From Comamonadaceae bacterium (GTDB taxonomy: Bacteria > Pseudomonadota > Gammaproteobacteria > Burkholderiales > Burkholderiaceae_C), in contig CANEXF010000009.1 of assembly GCA_947443645.1 (NCBI GenBank), positions 1 to 64,000 on the forward strand: a stretch of 64,000 bases of DNA, in the 5' to 3' direction. Of the stretch, positions 27,848-36,737 are shown in pieces. The notes below the pieces were generated by a model. It was given only the letters and a program-made list of their open reading frames with translations, was not told the DNA's origin and searched no databases. The position numbers were made by a program, and so were the translations under genes. Numbering within the stretch: the first letter of the stretch is position 1; every line of letters begins with the position of its first letter.

Positions 27848-28696
27848 ATGAAACTCATCAGCTTTCTGAACAACAACACGCCCAGCTACGGCGTCGTGCT
27901 TGGCGACGACGTGCTGGACCTGCTGCCCATCCTGGGCGCGCAAGCACCAGACCTCAAGACACTGATTGCCAAGAACCTGGTTGGCGCTGCGGCCGATGCG
28001 GCCAAGTCGCACAAGCCAACGCTCAAGTTTGCCGCGCTGACCTTGCTGCCGGTCATTCCCAACCCGAACAAAATCGTCTGCGTAGGCCTGAACTATGGCG
28101 AACATGTGCGCGAGACCGGCCGTGAAATCACCGAAAGCCCGGCGCTGTTTTTGCGCGTGTCCGAATCCCAGGTCGCGCACGGCCAGGACATCGTTCGTCC
28201 ACCCGAGTCCTTCAAGCTCGACTACGAAGGCGAGATCGCCGTCATCATCGGCAAGGGCGGCAGGCGCATCAGCGAAGCCGATTCGTGGAGCCACATCGCT
28301 GGCTACAGCTGCTACAACGACGGCAGCGTGCGCGACTGGCAGGTCAACACCTCGCAGTGGACGGCCGGCAAGAACTTCTACCGCACCGGCGGCTTTGGCC
28401 CTTGGATGGTGACGGCCGACGAGATCGCACCCAACCAGAAAATGACGCTGGTCACGCGCCTGAACGGCGTCGAGCTGCAACGCGCCACCACCGAGATGAT
28501 GATCCACAGCATCCCGCGCCAGATCGCCTACATCTCGACCTTCATCCCGCTGGAAGCCGGCGACGTGATCGTCACGGGCACGCCAGGCGGCGTGGGCAAC
28601 AAGCGCACCCCGCAAGTTTTCATGAAACCAGGTGACATCGCGGAAATCGAGATCGACGCCATCGGTATCCTGCGCAACGGCATACGCGACGAATAA
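27848..28696 (+). CDS. fumarylacetoacetate hydrolase family protein
   Basis: IVCVGLNYGEHVRETG; LDYEGEIAVIIGKGGR; GDVIVTGTPGGVGNKRTP. Confidence 0.92.
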   Translation: MKLISFLNNNTPSYGVVLGDDVLDLLPILGAQAPDLKTLIAKNLVGAAADAAKSHKPTLKFAALTLLPVIPNPNKIVCVGLNYGEHVRETGREITESPALFLRVSESQVAHGQDIVRPPESFKLDYEGEIAVIIGKGGRRISEADSWSHIAGYSCYNDGSVRDWQVNTSQWTAGKNFYRTGGFGPWMVTADEIAPNQKMTLVTRLNGVELQRATTEMMIHSIPRQIAYISTFIPLEAGDVIVTGTPGGVGNKRTPQVFMKPGDIAEIEIDAIGILRNGIRDE

Positions 28697-28711
28697 TCAG
28701 CTGCGTCAAAG

Positions 28712-28740
28712 AAAAAAAGGCAGCTCAGGCTGCCTTTTTT
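28712..28740. terminator. bidirectional rho-independent terminator
   Basis: AAAAAAAGGCAGC-TCAG-GCTGCCTTTTTT between convergent genes. Confidence 0.9.
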
Positions 28741-28778
28741 ATTGGGGGAACTGTCCCCAGCAAGGAAAAGGTAAGCGC

Positions 28779-29984
28779 TTAGACCCGCTCAAGAATCAGC
28801 GCAATGCCCTGCCCCACGCCAATGCACATGGTGCACAGCGCGTAGCGTCCGCCGGTCCGGTGCAGCTGGTTGACCGCCGTCATGGCTAGGCGGCCGCCTG
28901 AGGCGCCCAGGGGATGTCCAAGCGCAATGGCGCCACCGTTGGGGTTGACGCGTGGGTCGTTGTCTTGCAGTCCGAGTAAGCGCAGCACGGCCAAGCCCTG
29001 CGCGGCGAAGGCTTCGTTGAGCTCGATCACGTCCATTTGCGCCAGGCTCAGTCCGGTCAGGGCCAGCACTTTTTGCGTGGCCGGTGCCGGGCCTATGCCC
29101 ATGATGCGCGGTGGCACGCCAGCCGTGGCCATGCCGACAATGCGGGCCCGCGGTGTGAGTCCGTTCTTTTTTGCCGCGTCTTCGGTGGCGATCAGCATGG
29201 CGCAAGCGCCGTCGTTCACGCCAGAAGCGTTGCCTGCGGTCACGCTGCCATCAGGCCGGACCGCGCCCTTGAGCTTGGCCAGCGCCTCCATCGAAGTTTC
29301 ACGTGGGTGTTCGTCCTTGCTGACCACCACGGCGTCGCCCTTTTTCTGCGCGATGGTGACGGGCGTGATTTCTGAATCGAAGTAACCGGCTTTTTGCGCG
29401 GCCACTGCCTTGAGCTGGCTGGCCAGGGCCATTTTGTCCTGGTCTTCGCGGCTGATCTTGTACTCAAGCGCGACGTTTTCTGCCGTCTCGGGCATGGCGT
29501 CAACGCCGTACTTTTCTTTCATGAGCCTGTTCACGAAACGCCAGCCAATCGTGGTGTCATAGATCTGCGCGGCGCGGCTGAAGGCGCTTTCTGCCTTGGC
29601 CATCACAAACGGCGCGCGGCTCATGCTCTCGACGCCGCCGGCAATCATGAAGCTGGCCTCGCCTGACTTGATGGCTCTGGCAGCCGTGCCAATCGCGTCA
29701 AGCCCTGATCCGCACAGGCGGTTGATGGTGGCGCCAGGGGTTTCGAGCGGCAAGCCGGCGAGCAAGCTGGCCATGTGCGCCACGTTGCGGTTGTCTTCGC
29801 CGGCCTGGTTCACGCAGCCGTAGATCACGTCGGTCAAAGCAAGCCAGTCAACGTTGGGGTTGCGCGCCATCAGCGCCTTGAGGGGAATCGCACCCAGGTC
29901 GTCGGTGCGCACGCTGCTCAGCGCGCCGCCGTAGCGACCGAAGGGGGTACGGATGGCGTCGCAGATAAAGGCTTGGTTTGTCAT
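28779..29984 (-). CDS. pcaF: 3-oxoadipyl-CoA/acetyl-CoA thiolase
   Basis: TINRLCGSGLDAIGTAARAI; GGVESMSRAPFVM; NPNGGAIALGHPLGASGGR; CIGVGQGIALILERV. Confidence 0.93.
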   Translation of the reverse strand: MTNQAFICDAIRTPFGRYGGALSSVRTDDLGAIPLKALMARNPNVDWLALTDVIYGCVNQAGEDNRNVAHMASLLAGLPLETPGATINRLCGSGLDAIGTAARAIKSGEASFMIAGGVESMSRAPFVMAKAESAFSRAAQIYDTTIGWRFVNRLMKEKYGVDAMPETAENVALEYKISREDQDKMALASQLKAVAAQKAGYFDSEITPVTIAQKKGDAVVVSKDEHPRETSMEALAKLKGAVRPDGSVTAGNASGVNDGACAMLIATEDAAKKNGLTPRARIVGMATAGVPPRIMGIGPAPATQKVLALTGLSLAQMDVIELNEAFAAQGLAVLRLLGLQDNDPRVNPNGGAIALGHPLGASGGRLAMTAVNQLHRTGGRYALCTMCIGVGQGIALILERV

Positions 29985-30062
29985 GTGAATCTCCAGAGTT
30001 ACCGTTTTTGGCGCGGCTTGGACAAGCTCTGCATCAACGGTGTTTTTTTGTTGAACAGACGG

Positions 30063-30704
30063 TTAGATGGCTATGGTCAAGCCAATGAGTTTTTCAAGCT
30101 CGGCGTGCTCCAGCCCATCGACCTTGTCTATGAGTTGCAGGCCTTGCGGCGTGCAGGCCAGTGTGGCGAGCTCGGAATAGATACGTTTGACGCAGCCAAT
30201 GCCGGTGAGCGGGTAGCTGCATTTTTCAACCAGCTTGCTCTCGCCTTTTTTGGTCAGCAAATCCATCATCACCCAGGTTTGCTTGGCACCTATGGCCAGG
30301 TCCATCGCGCCGCCCACGGCCGGGATGGAGCCGGGCTCGCCGGTGCTCCAGTTGGCCAGGTCGCCGGTGCTTGAGACCTGAAAGGCGCCCAGCACGCAAA
30401 TATCCAGATGGCCGCCGCGCATCATGGCAAAGCTGTCGGCATGGTGGAAAAACGCACCGCCCTTGAGCAGGCTCACGGGTTGTTTGCCGGCGTTGATGAG
30501 GTCGTAGTCCTCCTCGCCTGCGGCCGGTGCCGGGCCCATGCCCAGAATGCCGTTTTCGCTGTGGAGCAAGACTTCGCGGCTGGCCGGAATGTGGTTGGCG
30601 ACCAGTGTCGGCATGCCAATGCCGAGGTTGACGGTTGCGCCCTCGGGAATGTCTTGTGCCACCCGGGCTGCGAGTTGGTCTTTGCTGCGTTTTTGGTAGG
30701 TCAT
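30063..30704 (-). CDS. pcaJ: 3-oxoadipate (3-oxoacid) CoA-transferase subunit B
   Basis: GATVNLGIGMPTLVANHIP; HSENGILGMGP; start moved to ATG at 30704. Confidence 0.92.
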   Translation of the reverse strand: MTYQKRSKDQLAARVAQDIPEGATVNLGIGMPTLVANHIPASREVLLHSENGILGMGPAPAAGEEDYDLINAGKQPVSLLKGGAFFHHADSFAMMRGGHLDICVLGAFQVSSTGDLANWSTGEPGSIPAVGGAMDLAIGAKQTWVMMDLLTKKGESKLVEKCSYPLTGIGCVKRIYSELATLACTPQGLQLIDKVDGLEHAELEKLIGLTIAI

Positions 30705-30775
30705 TTCATGACTCCTGCATATCAATATCAACGAAATAGGTCGGACCGCGCCGCAAGCAGCGTGGGCGCAAGGGC

Positions 30776-30853
30776 CGCAGCGCCGGGCCGCTCCCAAGCA
30801 AGGCCAGCCCCCTCGGGGGGCAGCGCGTTACACGAAGTGAACAGCGTGGGGGC
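30776..30853. repeat. fourth copy of the structured intergenic element seen at 15698-16014
   Basis: GCCCCCTCGGGGGGCAGCGCGTTACACGAAGTGAACAGCGTGGGGGC; abuts stop codon of the next gene. Confidence 0.85.
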
Positions 30854-30854
30854 C

Positions 30855-31562
30855 TCACTTCGCTCCACCAGCTTGCGTGGCCACGCGCTCAACCAGAACG
30901 ATCTGGCTTACAAAGATGCCTGGCGTGACGATGTGCTCGGGGTTGAGCTCGCCGAGTTCGACAATTTCGTGCACCGTGGCGACGGTTTTTTTGGCGGCGG
31001 TCGCCATCACCGGGCCAAAGTTGCGCGCCGCCCTGCGGTAGGTCAGATTGCCCCAGCGGTCGCCCTGCTCGGCCTTGATGATGGCCACATCGCCATAAAT
31101 CGGCATTTCAAGTACATAGTGCTTGCCATTGATTTCACGCGTTTCCTTGGCGCTGCCATCGGCGTTCCTGGCCAGTTCAGTGCCATAGCCTGTGGGTGAA
31201 AAGAAGGCGCCTATGCCAGCGCCAGCGGCACGGATGCGCTCCGCGAGGTTGCCCTGCGGCACGAGTTCGAGCTCCAGCTTGCCGCTGCGGTACAAGCCGT
31301 CAAAAATCTGGCTGTCGGCCTGGCGCGGATAGCTGCAGATGATCTTGCGAACACGGCCAGCCTTGAGCAATGCGGCCAGACCGGTTTCGCCATTGCCGGC
31401 ATTGTTGTTGACGACAGTCAGGTCTTTGGCGCCTTGCGCAATCAGCCCATCTATCAATTCATTGGGTATGCCGGCCGTGCCAAATCCGCCAATCAAAACG
31501 GTCGCGCCGTCCTTGACATCCGCCAGTGCATCGGCCACCGAGCGGGCTATTTTGTTGATCAT
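30855..31562 (-). CDS. pcaI: 3-oxoadipate (3-oxoacid) CoA-transferase subunit A
   Basis: GATVLIGGFGTAGIPNELIDGL; VVNNNAGNGETGLAALLKAGRVRKIICSYPRQ. Confidence 0.93.
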   Translation of the reverse strand: MINKIARSVADALADVKDGATVLIGGFGTAGIPNELIDGLIAQGAKDLTVVNNNAGNGETGLAALLKAGRVRKIICSYPRQADSQIFDGLYRSGKLELELVPQGNLAERIRAAGAGIGAFFSPTGYGTELARNADGSAKETREINGKHYVLEMPIYGDVAIIKAEQGDRWGNLTYRRAARNFGPVMATAAKKTVATVHEIVELGELNPEHIVTPGIFVSQIVLVERVATQAGGAK

Positions 31563-31643
31563 TCCATGGTCTCCATTGACGAAAGGCCAGCCCGTTCAAG
31601 GACACCGGCCCGACGCTTTCGCGCGATAGTTATGCGCATTGAC

Positions 31644-31686
31644 GTTCACGAATGTTGTTCGACATAAGAACAATAGTTCGTATAAT
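31644..31686. promoter_or_regulatory. candidate IclR (Pca-type) operator/promoter in the pcaI-regulator divergent spacer
   Basis: TTGTTC-N7-GAACAA inverted repeat (31655-31673), three GTTC-repeats (31644, 31657, 31676), TATAAT at 31681. Confidence 0.6.
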
Positions 31687-31710
31687 GAATTCTAGGAGAT
31701 TTCATTTCAT

Positions 31711-32514
31711 ATGGCAAATGCTGCGTCCTCGCTCATTGCAGGCCTCAAGCCCGGAGACGGCTATGTGCAGTCGTTCGCCCGCGGACTCGAAGTGATACGC
31801 TCCTTCAGCGCTTTGACGCCCAGGCAGACACTGAGCGAAGTTGCCGAAGGCAGTGGTTTGAGCCGGGCTGGCGCGCGCCGCATTCTGCTCACACTGGAAG
31901 CCCTCGGTTATGTGCATAGCGACGGCAAGCTGTTCAGCTTGACGCCGCGCATACTTGATCTGGGCTTTGCCTACCTGTCATCCATGCCGATCTGGAACCT
32001 GGCCGAGCCCGTCATGGAGGCGCTGGTGGCCGAGGTCAAGGAATCGTGCTCGGCAGCGGTGCTAGACGGTACGGACATCGTCTATGTGCTGCGCGTGCCC
32101 ACCCACAAGATCATGAGCATAGGCCTGGGCGTTGGTTCACGGCTGCCCGCCTATTGCACCTCTATGGGGCGGGTGCTGCTGTCAGCCCTGCCGGAAGCAG
32201 AACTCCGGCAAAGCCTGGAAAAGTCAGACCGGACCGCGCGCACAAGGCATACCGTGACAGACATCAAGGACCTGCTGGCAAAGATTGCGCAGGTCAGAAA
32301 ACAGGGCTGGTCCATGGTCAACCAGGAACTTGAGGAAGGCCTGGTGTCCATGGCGGCCCCCATCACCAATCGGGCCGGACAAACCGTTGCCGCGCTGAAC
32401 ATCAGCGGCCAGGCCAACCGGACCAGCCCCAAAGTGATGCAGGAAGCCATGCTGCCGCAACTGCTTGCAGCGGCGCAAACCATCTCACGCACGCTCAGCG
32501 TTCAGCGCGCCTGA
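31711..32514 (+). CDS. IclR-family regulator of PcaR/PcaU/PobR type
   Basis: VQSFARGLEVIRSFSALTPRQTLSEVAEGSGLSRAGARRILLTLEALGYV; divergent from pcaIJ-like genes. Confidence 0.9.
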   Translation: MANAASSLIAGLKPGDGYVQSFARGLEVIRSFSALTPRQTLSEVAEGSGLSRAGARRILLTLEALGYVHSDGKLFSLTPRILDLGFAYLSSMPIWNLAEPVMEALVAEVKESCSAAVLDGTDIVYVLRVPTHKIMSIGLGVGSRLPAYCTSMGRVLLSALPEAELRQSLEKSDRTARTRHTVTDIKDLLAKIAQVRKQGWSMVNQELEEGLVSMAAPITNRAGQTVAALNISGQANRTSPKVMQEAMLPQLLAAAQTISRTLSVQRA

Positions 32515-32538
32515 AGTCAGCGTCCGCCGAGCGCGCCG

Positions 32539-32973
32539 CTAGTCGCGCGTGGCATGCCTTTGCACGCAATCGATGTAGGCCGCACCGTCAGGCGGCCGCC
32601 CTGCCCGCTGGCTTTCCCACACCATCTGGCCCAGACAGTCCATGGTCTGGTGGTGGGCCTGATGCAGCGAATCATGCTTGGCGGTAAGAAGCTCTACCGC
32701 CTGCCGAATGCCACGTGGCTGATCGATGGAGCACTGTTCGCTGATGGACAGGTGCATGGAAAGGTGCAAAAAGGGATTGGTCTTGCCGCCTTCAACCTCA
32801 TACATTTTTTCAAGCGCAGCTTCTGCATCGGCGAACTCGGCATGGTATTCAGGGTGTTCGGCGATCCACTGGCTTGCTATGGTTTCAATAGCCTCTAGCG
32901 GTTGACCCGCCTTGGCTTTGGCATAAACAGAGCAAAAAAAACGGCGAACATCGGCTTGCGAGGGGGTAAACAT
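32539..32973 (-). CDS. DUF1841 family protein
   Basis: NPFLHLSMHLSISEQCSIDQPRGIRQA. Confidence 0.87.
   Translation of the reverse strand: MFTPSQADVRRFFCSVYAKAKAGQPLEAIETIASQWIAEHPEYHAEFADAEAALEKMYEVEGGKTNPFLHLSMHLSISEQCSIDQPRGIRQAVELLTAKHDSLHQAHHQTMDCLGQMVWESQRAGRPPDGAAYIDCVQRHATRD
32874..32904 (+). repeat. possible copy F of the 31-nt repeat (inside DUF1841 gene)
   Basis: TTGCTATGGTTTCAATAGCCTCTAGCGGTTG; first 27 nt fit, last 4 diverge. Confidence 0.4.
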
Positions 32974-33158
32974 TTTGCAAGCGTATCACGGCCTCTGTTG
33001 GCCCCTGGAGCTGGCGCGCCCCGCCTGCCTGCGGCTCGATTGACAGGCTACTGGCAGTGTCCTACAGACAGTTGCTGGCGGCCGAGCTAGATTACGCCAG
33101 AAGGTGGACTGTTCCGGGCGGTGCTGCCTGCCCTGATAAGCCCGGCGAGGAGAGTTCA

Positions 33159-33380
33159 ATGAGCAGCATAAAAATCGTCGGAATTATCTTGATTGTCATA
33201 GGTCTGGCCGGCTTCTTTACTGGCGGCTTCAGTTTCAACAAGGAAAGAACAGCAGCCAAGATAGGTACCCTGGAGTTGACCGTGACAGACAAGGAGTCGG
33301 TCAATATTCCGCAGTGGCTGAGTCTGGGCGCCGTGGCACTCGGTGCAGTTTTGCTGGTCGCCGGATTTCGAAAATCCTGA
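33159..33380 (+). CDS. small two-helix membrane protein (DUF3185-like)
   Basis: IVGIILIVIGLAGFFTGGFSF ... WLSLGAVALGAVLLVAGFRKS; RBS GAGGAG upstream. Confidence 0.75.
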   Translation: MSSIKIVGIILIVIGLAGFFTGGFSFNKERTAAKIGTLELTVTDKESVNIPQWLSLGAVALGAVLLVAGFRKS

Positions 33381-33450
33381 AACAGCTCGACGGCCAGGGA
33401 TGGCCGCCGGCCCGAAACTACAACTGATTTCTGGACAGGTGTCAGACATG

Positions 33451-33478
33451 AAAAAAGCCGCTGGATCAGCGGCTTTTT
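33451..33478. terminator. bidirectional rho-independent terminator
   Basis: AAAAAAGCCGCTGGATCAGCGGCTTTTT between convergent genes. Confidence 0.9.
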
Positions 33479-33496
33479 CATTGGGTAGTCCAGACT

Positions 33497-34162
33497 TCAG
33501 CGGAACCTTGACTGGGGAACCGTTTTCAACTCGCCCTCGACCGAAGATATGTAGCCCGCCAGCATCTTGAGCTCTGCATTGGTGTACTGCTTGGCCATGC
33601 CGCCCATGATGGCGTTGCCGCGACCCACCTTGGGGTTGTTCTCGGTCTTGTAGGCCTTGAGGGCGACAAACAGGTAGTCCGAATGTTGACCGGCCAGCTT
33701 GGGGTAGGAAGGATCAATTGGCTTGCTGAAATTAGCGCCGTGGCATGAGGCGCAATTGGCTTTTCCAAGCAGTGCCTGCACTTCAGCGCTAGGCTCATTG
33801 ACAGGCTTGGCAGGCAACTCGGCACCCGACACGACGCCGCTGGCGCTGTAGTAGGCGGCCAGATCAGCAATGTCCTGGTCGGACAGGCTTTCGGCAACGC
33901 CGCGCATCGTGGGGTGCTTGCGCTCACCTTTACGGTAGGCGTTGAGCGCCGAGCTGATGTACTTGGCACCCTGACCGGAGATCATGGGAACCTTGTAAAC
34001 CTCGGGGAAAGCTGCTTGGTAGCCTTTGATGCCATGGCAGCCAATGCACATGGCATTTTTTGTCTCGCCAGCCTTGGCATCACCCTTGAGCTCCTGGGCT
34101 TGGCTTGAAACCGTCGCAAAAGAGACAGCGACGGCGAATATCGTGGTGAAAAGCTTATTCAT
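33497..34162 (-). CDS. cytochrome c4-type diheme cytochrome
   Basis: CIGCH and CASCH heme motifs; signal peptide; start moved to ATG at 34162. Confidence 0.93.
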   Translation of the reverse strand: MNKLFTTIFAVAVSFATVSSQAQELKGDAKAGETKNAMCIGCHGIKGYQAAFPEVYKVPMISGQGAKYISSALNAYRKGERKHPTMRGVAESLSDQDIADLAAYYSASGVVSGAELPAKPVNEPSAEVQALLGKANCASCHGANFSKPIDPSYPKLAGQHSDYLFVALKAYKTENNPKVGRGNAIMGGMAKQYTNAELKMLAGYISSVEGELKTVPQSRFR

Positions 34163-34332
34163 TTTGCGCGCACAATCGAGTGAGAATTCGGAAGGGGAGT
34201 GTTTATACAAACAGCGTTGGATTATATCTGCGACTGTTAGCTCCAAACCGCGAGCCGCTTTTGTGAACTTGCGCCTGCCCTTCATTTCATTTGCGCCGAC
34301 CCGACAATTGACTCCAGAACAGGCTTCAAAAC

Positions 34333-35187
34333 ATGAAATTTCAAGGCTCTAAAAACTACGTCGCCACGCAGGATCTGATGCTGGCCGTGAATGCGTCCGC
34401 CACATTGAAGAAGCCCCTGCTGGTCAAGGGTGAGCCGGGAACCGGCAAAACCATGCTGGCCGAAGAAGTAGCCGAAGCGCTGGGCCTGCCGCTGCTGCAG
34501 TGGCACATCAAGTCCACCACCAAGGCGCAGCAAGGTCTGTATGAATACGATGCGGTGTCCCGCCTGCGCGACTCACAGCTCAGCAGCGTGGACGGCGGCG
34601 AAAAAGTCAAGGACATCCACAACTACATCCTCAAGGGCGTGCTGTGGCAAGCCTTCACATCGGAAACGCCGGTGGCGCTCCTGATTGATGAAATCGACAA
34701 GGCCGACATCGAGTTCCCAAACGACTTGCTGCGCGAGATCGACCGCATGGAGTTTTACGTTTACGAAACCCGCGAGCTCATCAAAGCCAAACACCGTCCG
34801 CTGGTCTTCATCACCTCGAACAATGAAAAGGAACTGCCAGACGCTTTTTTGCGCCGCTGCTTTTTCCACTACATCAAGTTTCCCGACGCAGACACCATGC
34901 GGCAAATCGTCGACGTGCATTTCCCCAGCCTGAAAAAAGAACTGCTGGCCGCTGCGCTCAAGACTTTTTATGATGTGCGCAACCTGCCCGGCTTGAAAAA
35001 GAAACCCTCAACCAGCGAACTGCTGGACTGGCTCAAGCTGCTGGTGGCCGAAGACATTCCCCTTGAAGCACTGCAAAGCAAGGATGACAAGGTCGCCGTG
35101 CCGCCGCTGGTGGGTGCCTTGCTGAAAAACGAGCAGGACGTCACGCTGTTTGAGAAGCTGGTCTTCATGCAGCGCAACAACCGTTAA
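34333..35187 (+). CDS. MoxR-type AAA+ ATPase
   Basis: GEPGTGKTMLAEEVAEALG Walker A; LLIDEIDKAD Walker B. Confidence 0.92.
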   Translation: MKFQGSKNYVATQDLMLAVNASATLKKPLLVKGEPGTGKTMLAEEVAEALGLPLLQWHIKSTTKAQQGLYEYDAVSRLRDSQLSSVDGGEKVKDIHNYILKGVLWQAFTSETPVALLIDEIDKADIEFPNDLLREIDRMEFYVYETRELIKAKHRPLVFITSNNEKELPDAFLRRCFFHYIKFPDADTMRQIVDVHFPSLKKELLAAALKTFYDVRNLPGLKKKPSTSELLDWLKLLVAEDIPLEALQSKDDKVAVPPLVGALLKNEQDVTLFEKLVFMQRNNR

Positions 35188-35196
35188 CAGGCCACC

Positions 35197-35433
35197 ATGA
35201 ACCAAAAATCACTGTTGCTTGAAGGTCTGTCGGATGCCATAGGCTTTGTTGCCGGGGCGCTGCTGGGCTTCTGGATAGGCCGGCTTTTTGACCTGAACAT
35301 TTTTGACGCCGGTTATAACAACAGCAGCATCTTCGGGATTGTGCTGGTCGGGCTGGGTGGCGGCCTGGGCCTTCAGGCGGCCAGGCGCTGGAGAAACCGC
35401 GCCAGGCCCGGTCCGGAAAAAACGGAAGACTGA
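35197..35433 (+). CDS. small glycine-rich membrane protein
   Basis: IGFVAGALLGFWIGRLF and GIVLVGLGGGLGLQAARRW helices; between MoxR and VWA genes. Confidence 0.65.
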   Translation: MNQKSLLLEGLSDAIGFVAGALLGFWIGRLFDLNIFDAGYNNSSIFGIVLVGLGGGLGLQAARRWRNRARPGPEKTED

Positions 35434-35488
35434 ACATGGCATTTGTCGTGCCCGCAATGCTTGCAAGCCGGCTGGCCAAGGACGCACC

Positions 35489-36703
35489 ATGCTGATCGAT
35501 TTTTTCTACACCCTGCGTTCGGCCAAGCTGCCGGTTTCCGTCAAGGAATTCTTGATGCTGCTGGAAGCGCTCGAAGCCGGCGTGGTTGGGCCAAACAGCG
35601 GCAAGGCAGATGGCCAGGCCAGCGAAGGCACCTACAAGATCGACGACTTTTACTATTTGAGCCGTACGATTTTGGTCAAGGACGAAAAGCATTACGACAA
35701 GTTTGACCGTGCCTTTGCCAGTTACTTCAAGGGCGTGGAGATGCTGGCTGACTTCACCAAAGAAGTCCCGCTCGAGTGGCTGCGTAAAAACCTGGAGCTT
35801 GAACTCAGCCCCGAAGAAAAAGTAAAAATCGAAAAAATGGGCTGGGACGAGCTCATGGAAACGCTTAAAAAACGTTTTGAAGAACAAAAAGAGCGCCATG
35901 AAGGCGGCAGCAAGTGGATAGGCACTGGCGGCACCTCGCCGTTTGGCGCCAACGGTTTTAACCCGCAGGGGATTCGCATAGGCCAGGAAAAAAGCCGCAA
36001 CAAGAGCGCGGTCAAGGTTTGGGACCAGCGCGCCTACAAGGACTACGACGATACACAGGAGCTGGGCACGCGCAACATCAAGGTCGCGCTGCGCCGGCTG
36101 CGCAAGTTTGCCCGCCTGGGCAATGTGGAAGAGCTGGATCTGGCTGACACCATACACTCCACCGCCGCCAACGCTGGCTGGCTGGACATCAAGATGGTGC
36201 CTGAGCGTCACAACAACGTGAAAGTCTTGCTGCTGATGGACGTGGGCGGCACCATGGACGAGCACATTCACCGCGTTGAAGAAATGTTCTCTGCGGTCAA
36301 GGCCGAGTTCAAGCACCTGGAGTTCTATTACTTCCACAATTGCGTTTATGACTTCATGTGGAAGCACAACCGCAGACGCTTCAGCGAGAAATTTTCAACC
36401 TGGGACATCATCCGCAAGTACAACAAGGATTACAAACTGATCTTTGTCGGTGACGCGACCATGAGTCCTTATGAAATATTGCAACCCGGCGGCAGCGTGG
36501 AATACAACAACGAAGAGGCCGGTGTTGAATGGATGCAGCGGCTGACCAATGCCTTCCCGAAGTTTGCCTGGATCAATCCCGAGCCTCAGGGCATCTGGCA
36601 ATACCGCCAGAGCATCAGCATCATCCAGCAACTGGTCAACCAGCGCATGTACCCGCTCACCCTCAAGGGACTGGAAGAGGCCATGCGCCTTTTGTCAAAG
36701 TAA
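35489..36703 (+). CDS. VWA domain (CoxE-like) protein, MoxR partner
   Basis: NVKVLLLMDVGGTMDEHI MIDAS-like motif; downstream of MoxR; start moved to ATG at 35489. Confidence 0.9.
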   Translation: MLIDFFYTLRSAKLPVSVKEFLMLLEALEAGVVGPNSGKADGQASEGTYKIDDFYYLSRTILVKDEKHYDKFDRAFASYFKGVEMLADFTKEVPLEWLRKNLELELSPEEKVKIEKMGWDELMETLKKRFEEQKERHEGGSKWIGTGGTSPFGANGFNPQGIRIGQEKSRNKSAVKVWDQRAYKDYDDTQELGTRNIKVALRRLRKFARLGNVEELDLADTIHSTAANAGWLDIKMVPERHNNVKVLLLMDVGGTMDEHIHRVEEMFSAVKAEFKHLEFYYFHNCVYDFMWKHNRRRFSEKFSTWDIIRKYNKDYKLIFVGDATMSPYEILQPGGSVEYNNEEAGVEWMQRLTNAFPKFAWINPEPQGIWQYRQSISIIQQLVNQRMYPLTLKGLEEAMRLLSK

Positions 36704-36737
36704 ATTGGGACCAGTGATCCACCCGAGTACGCGCGGC

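Noticed and set aside
35165-36367. 400-aa minus strand ORF opposite the MoxR/VWA region
   Set aside because: Shadow ORF of the VWA gene; Phe/His/Leu-rich with no motif.
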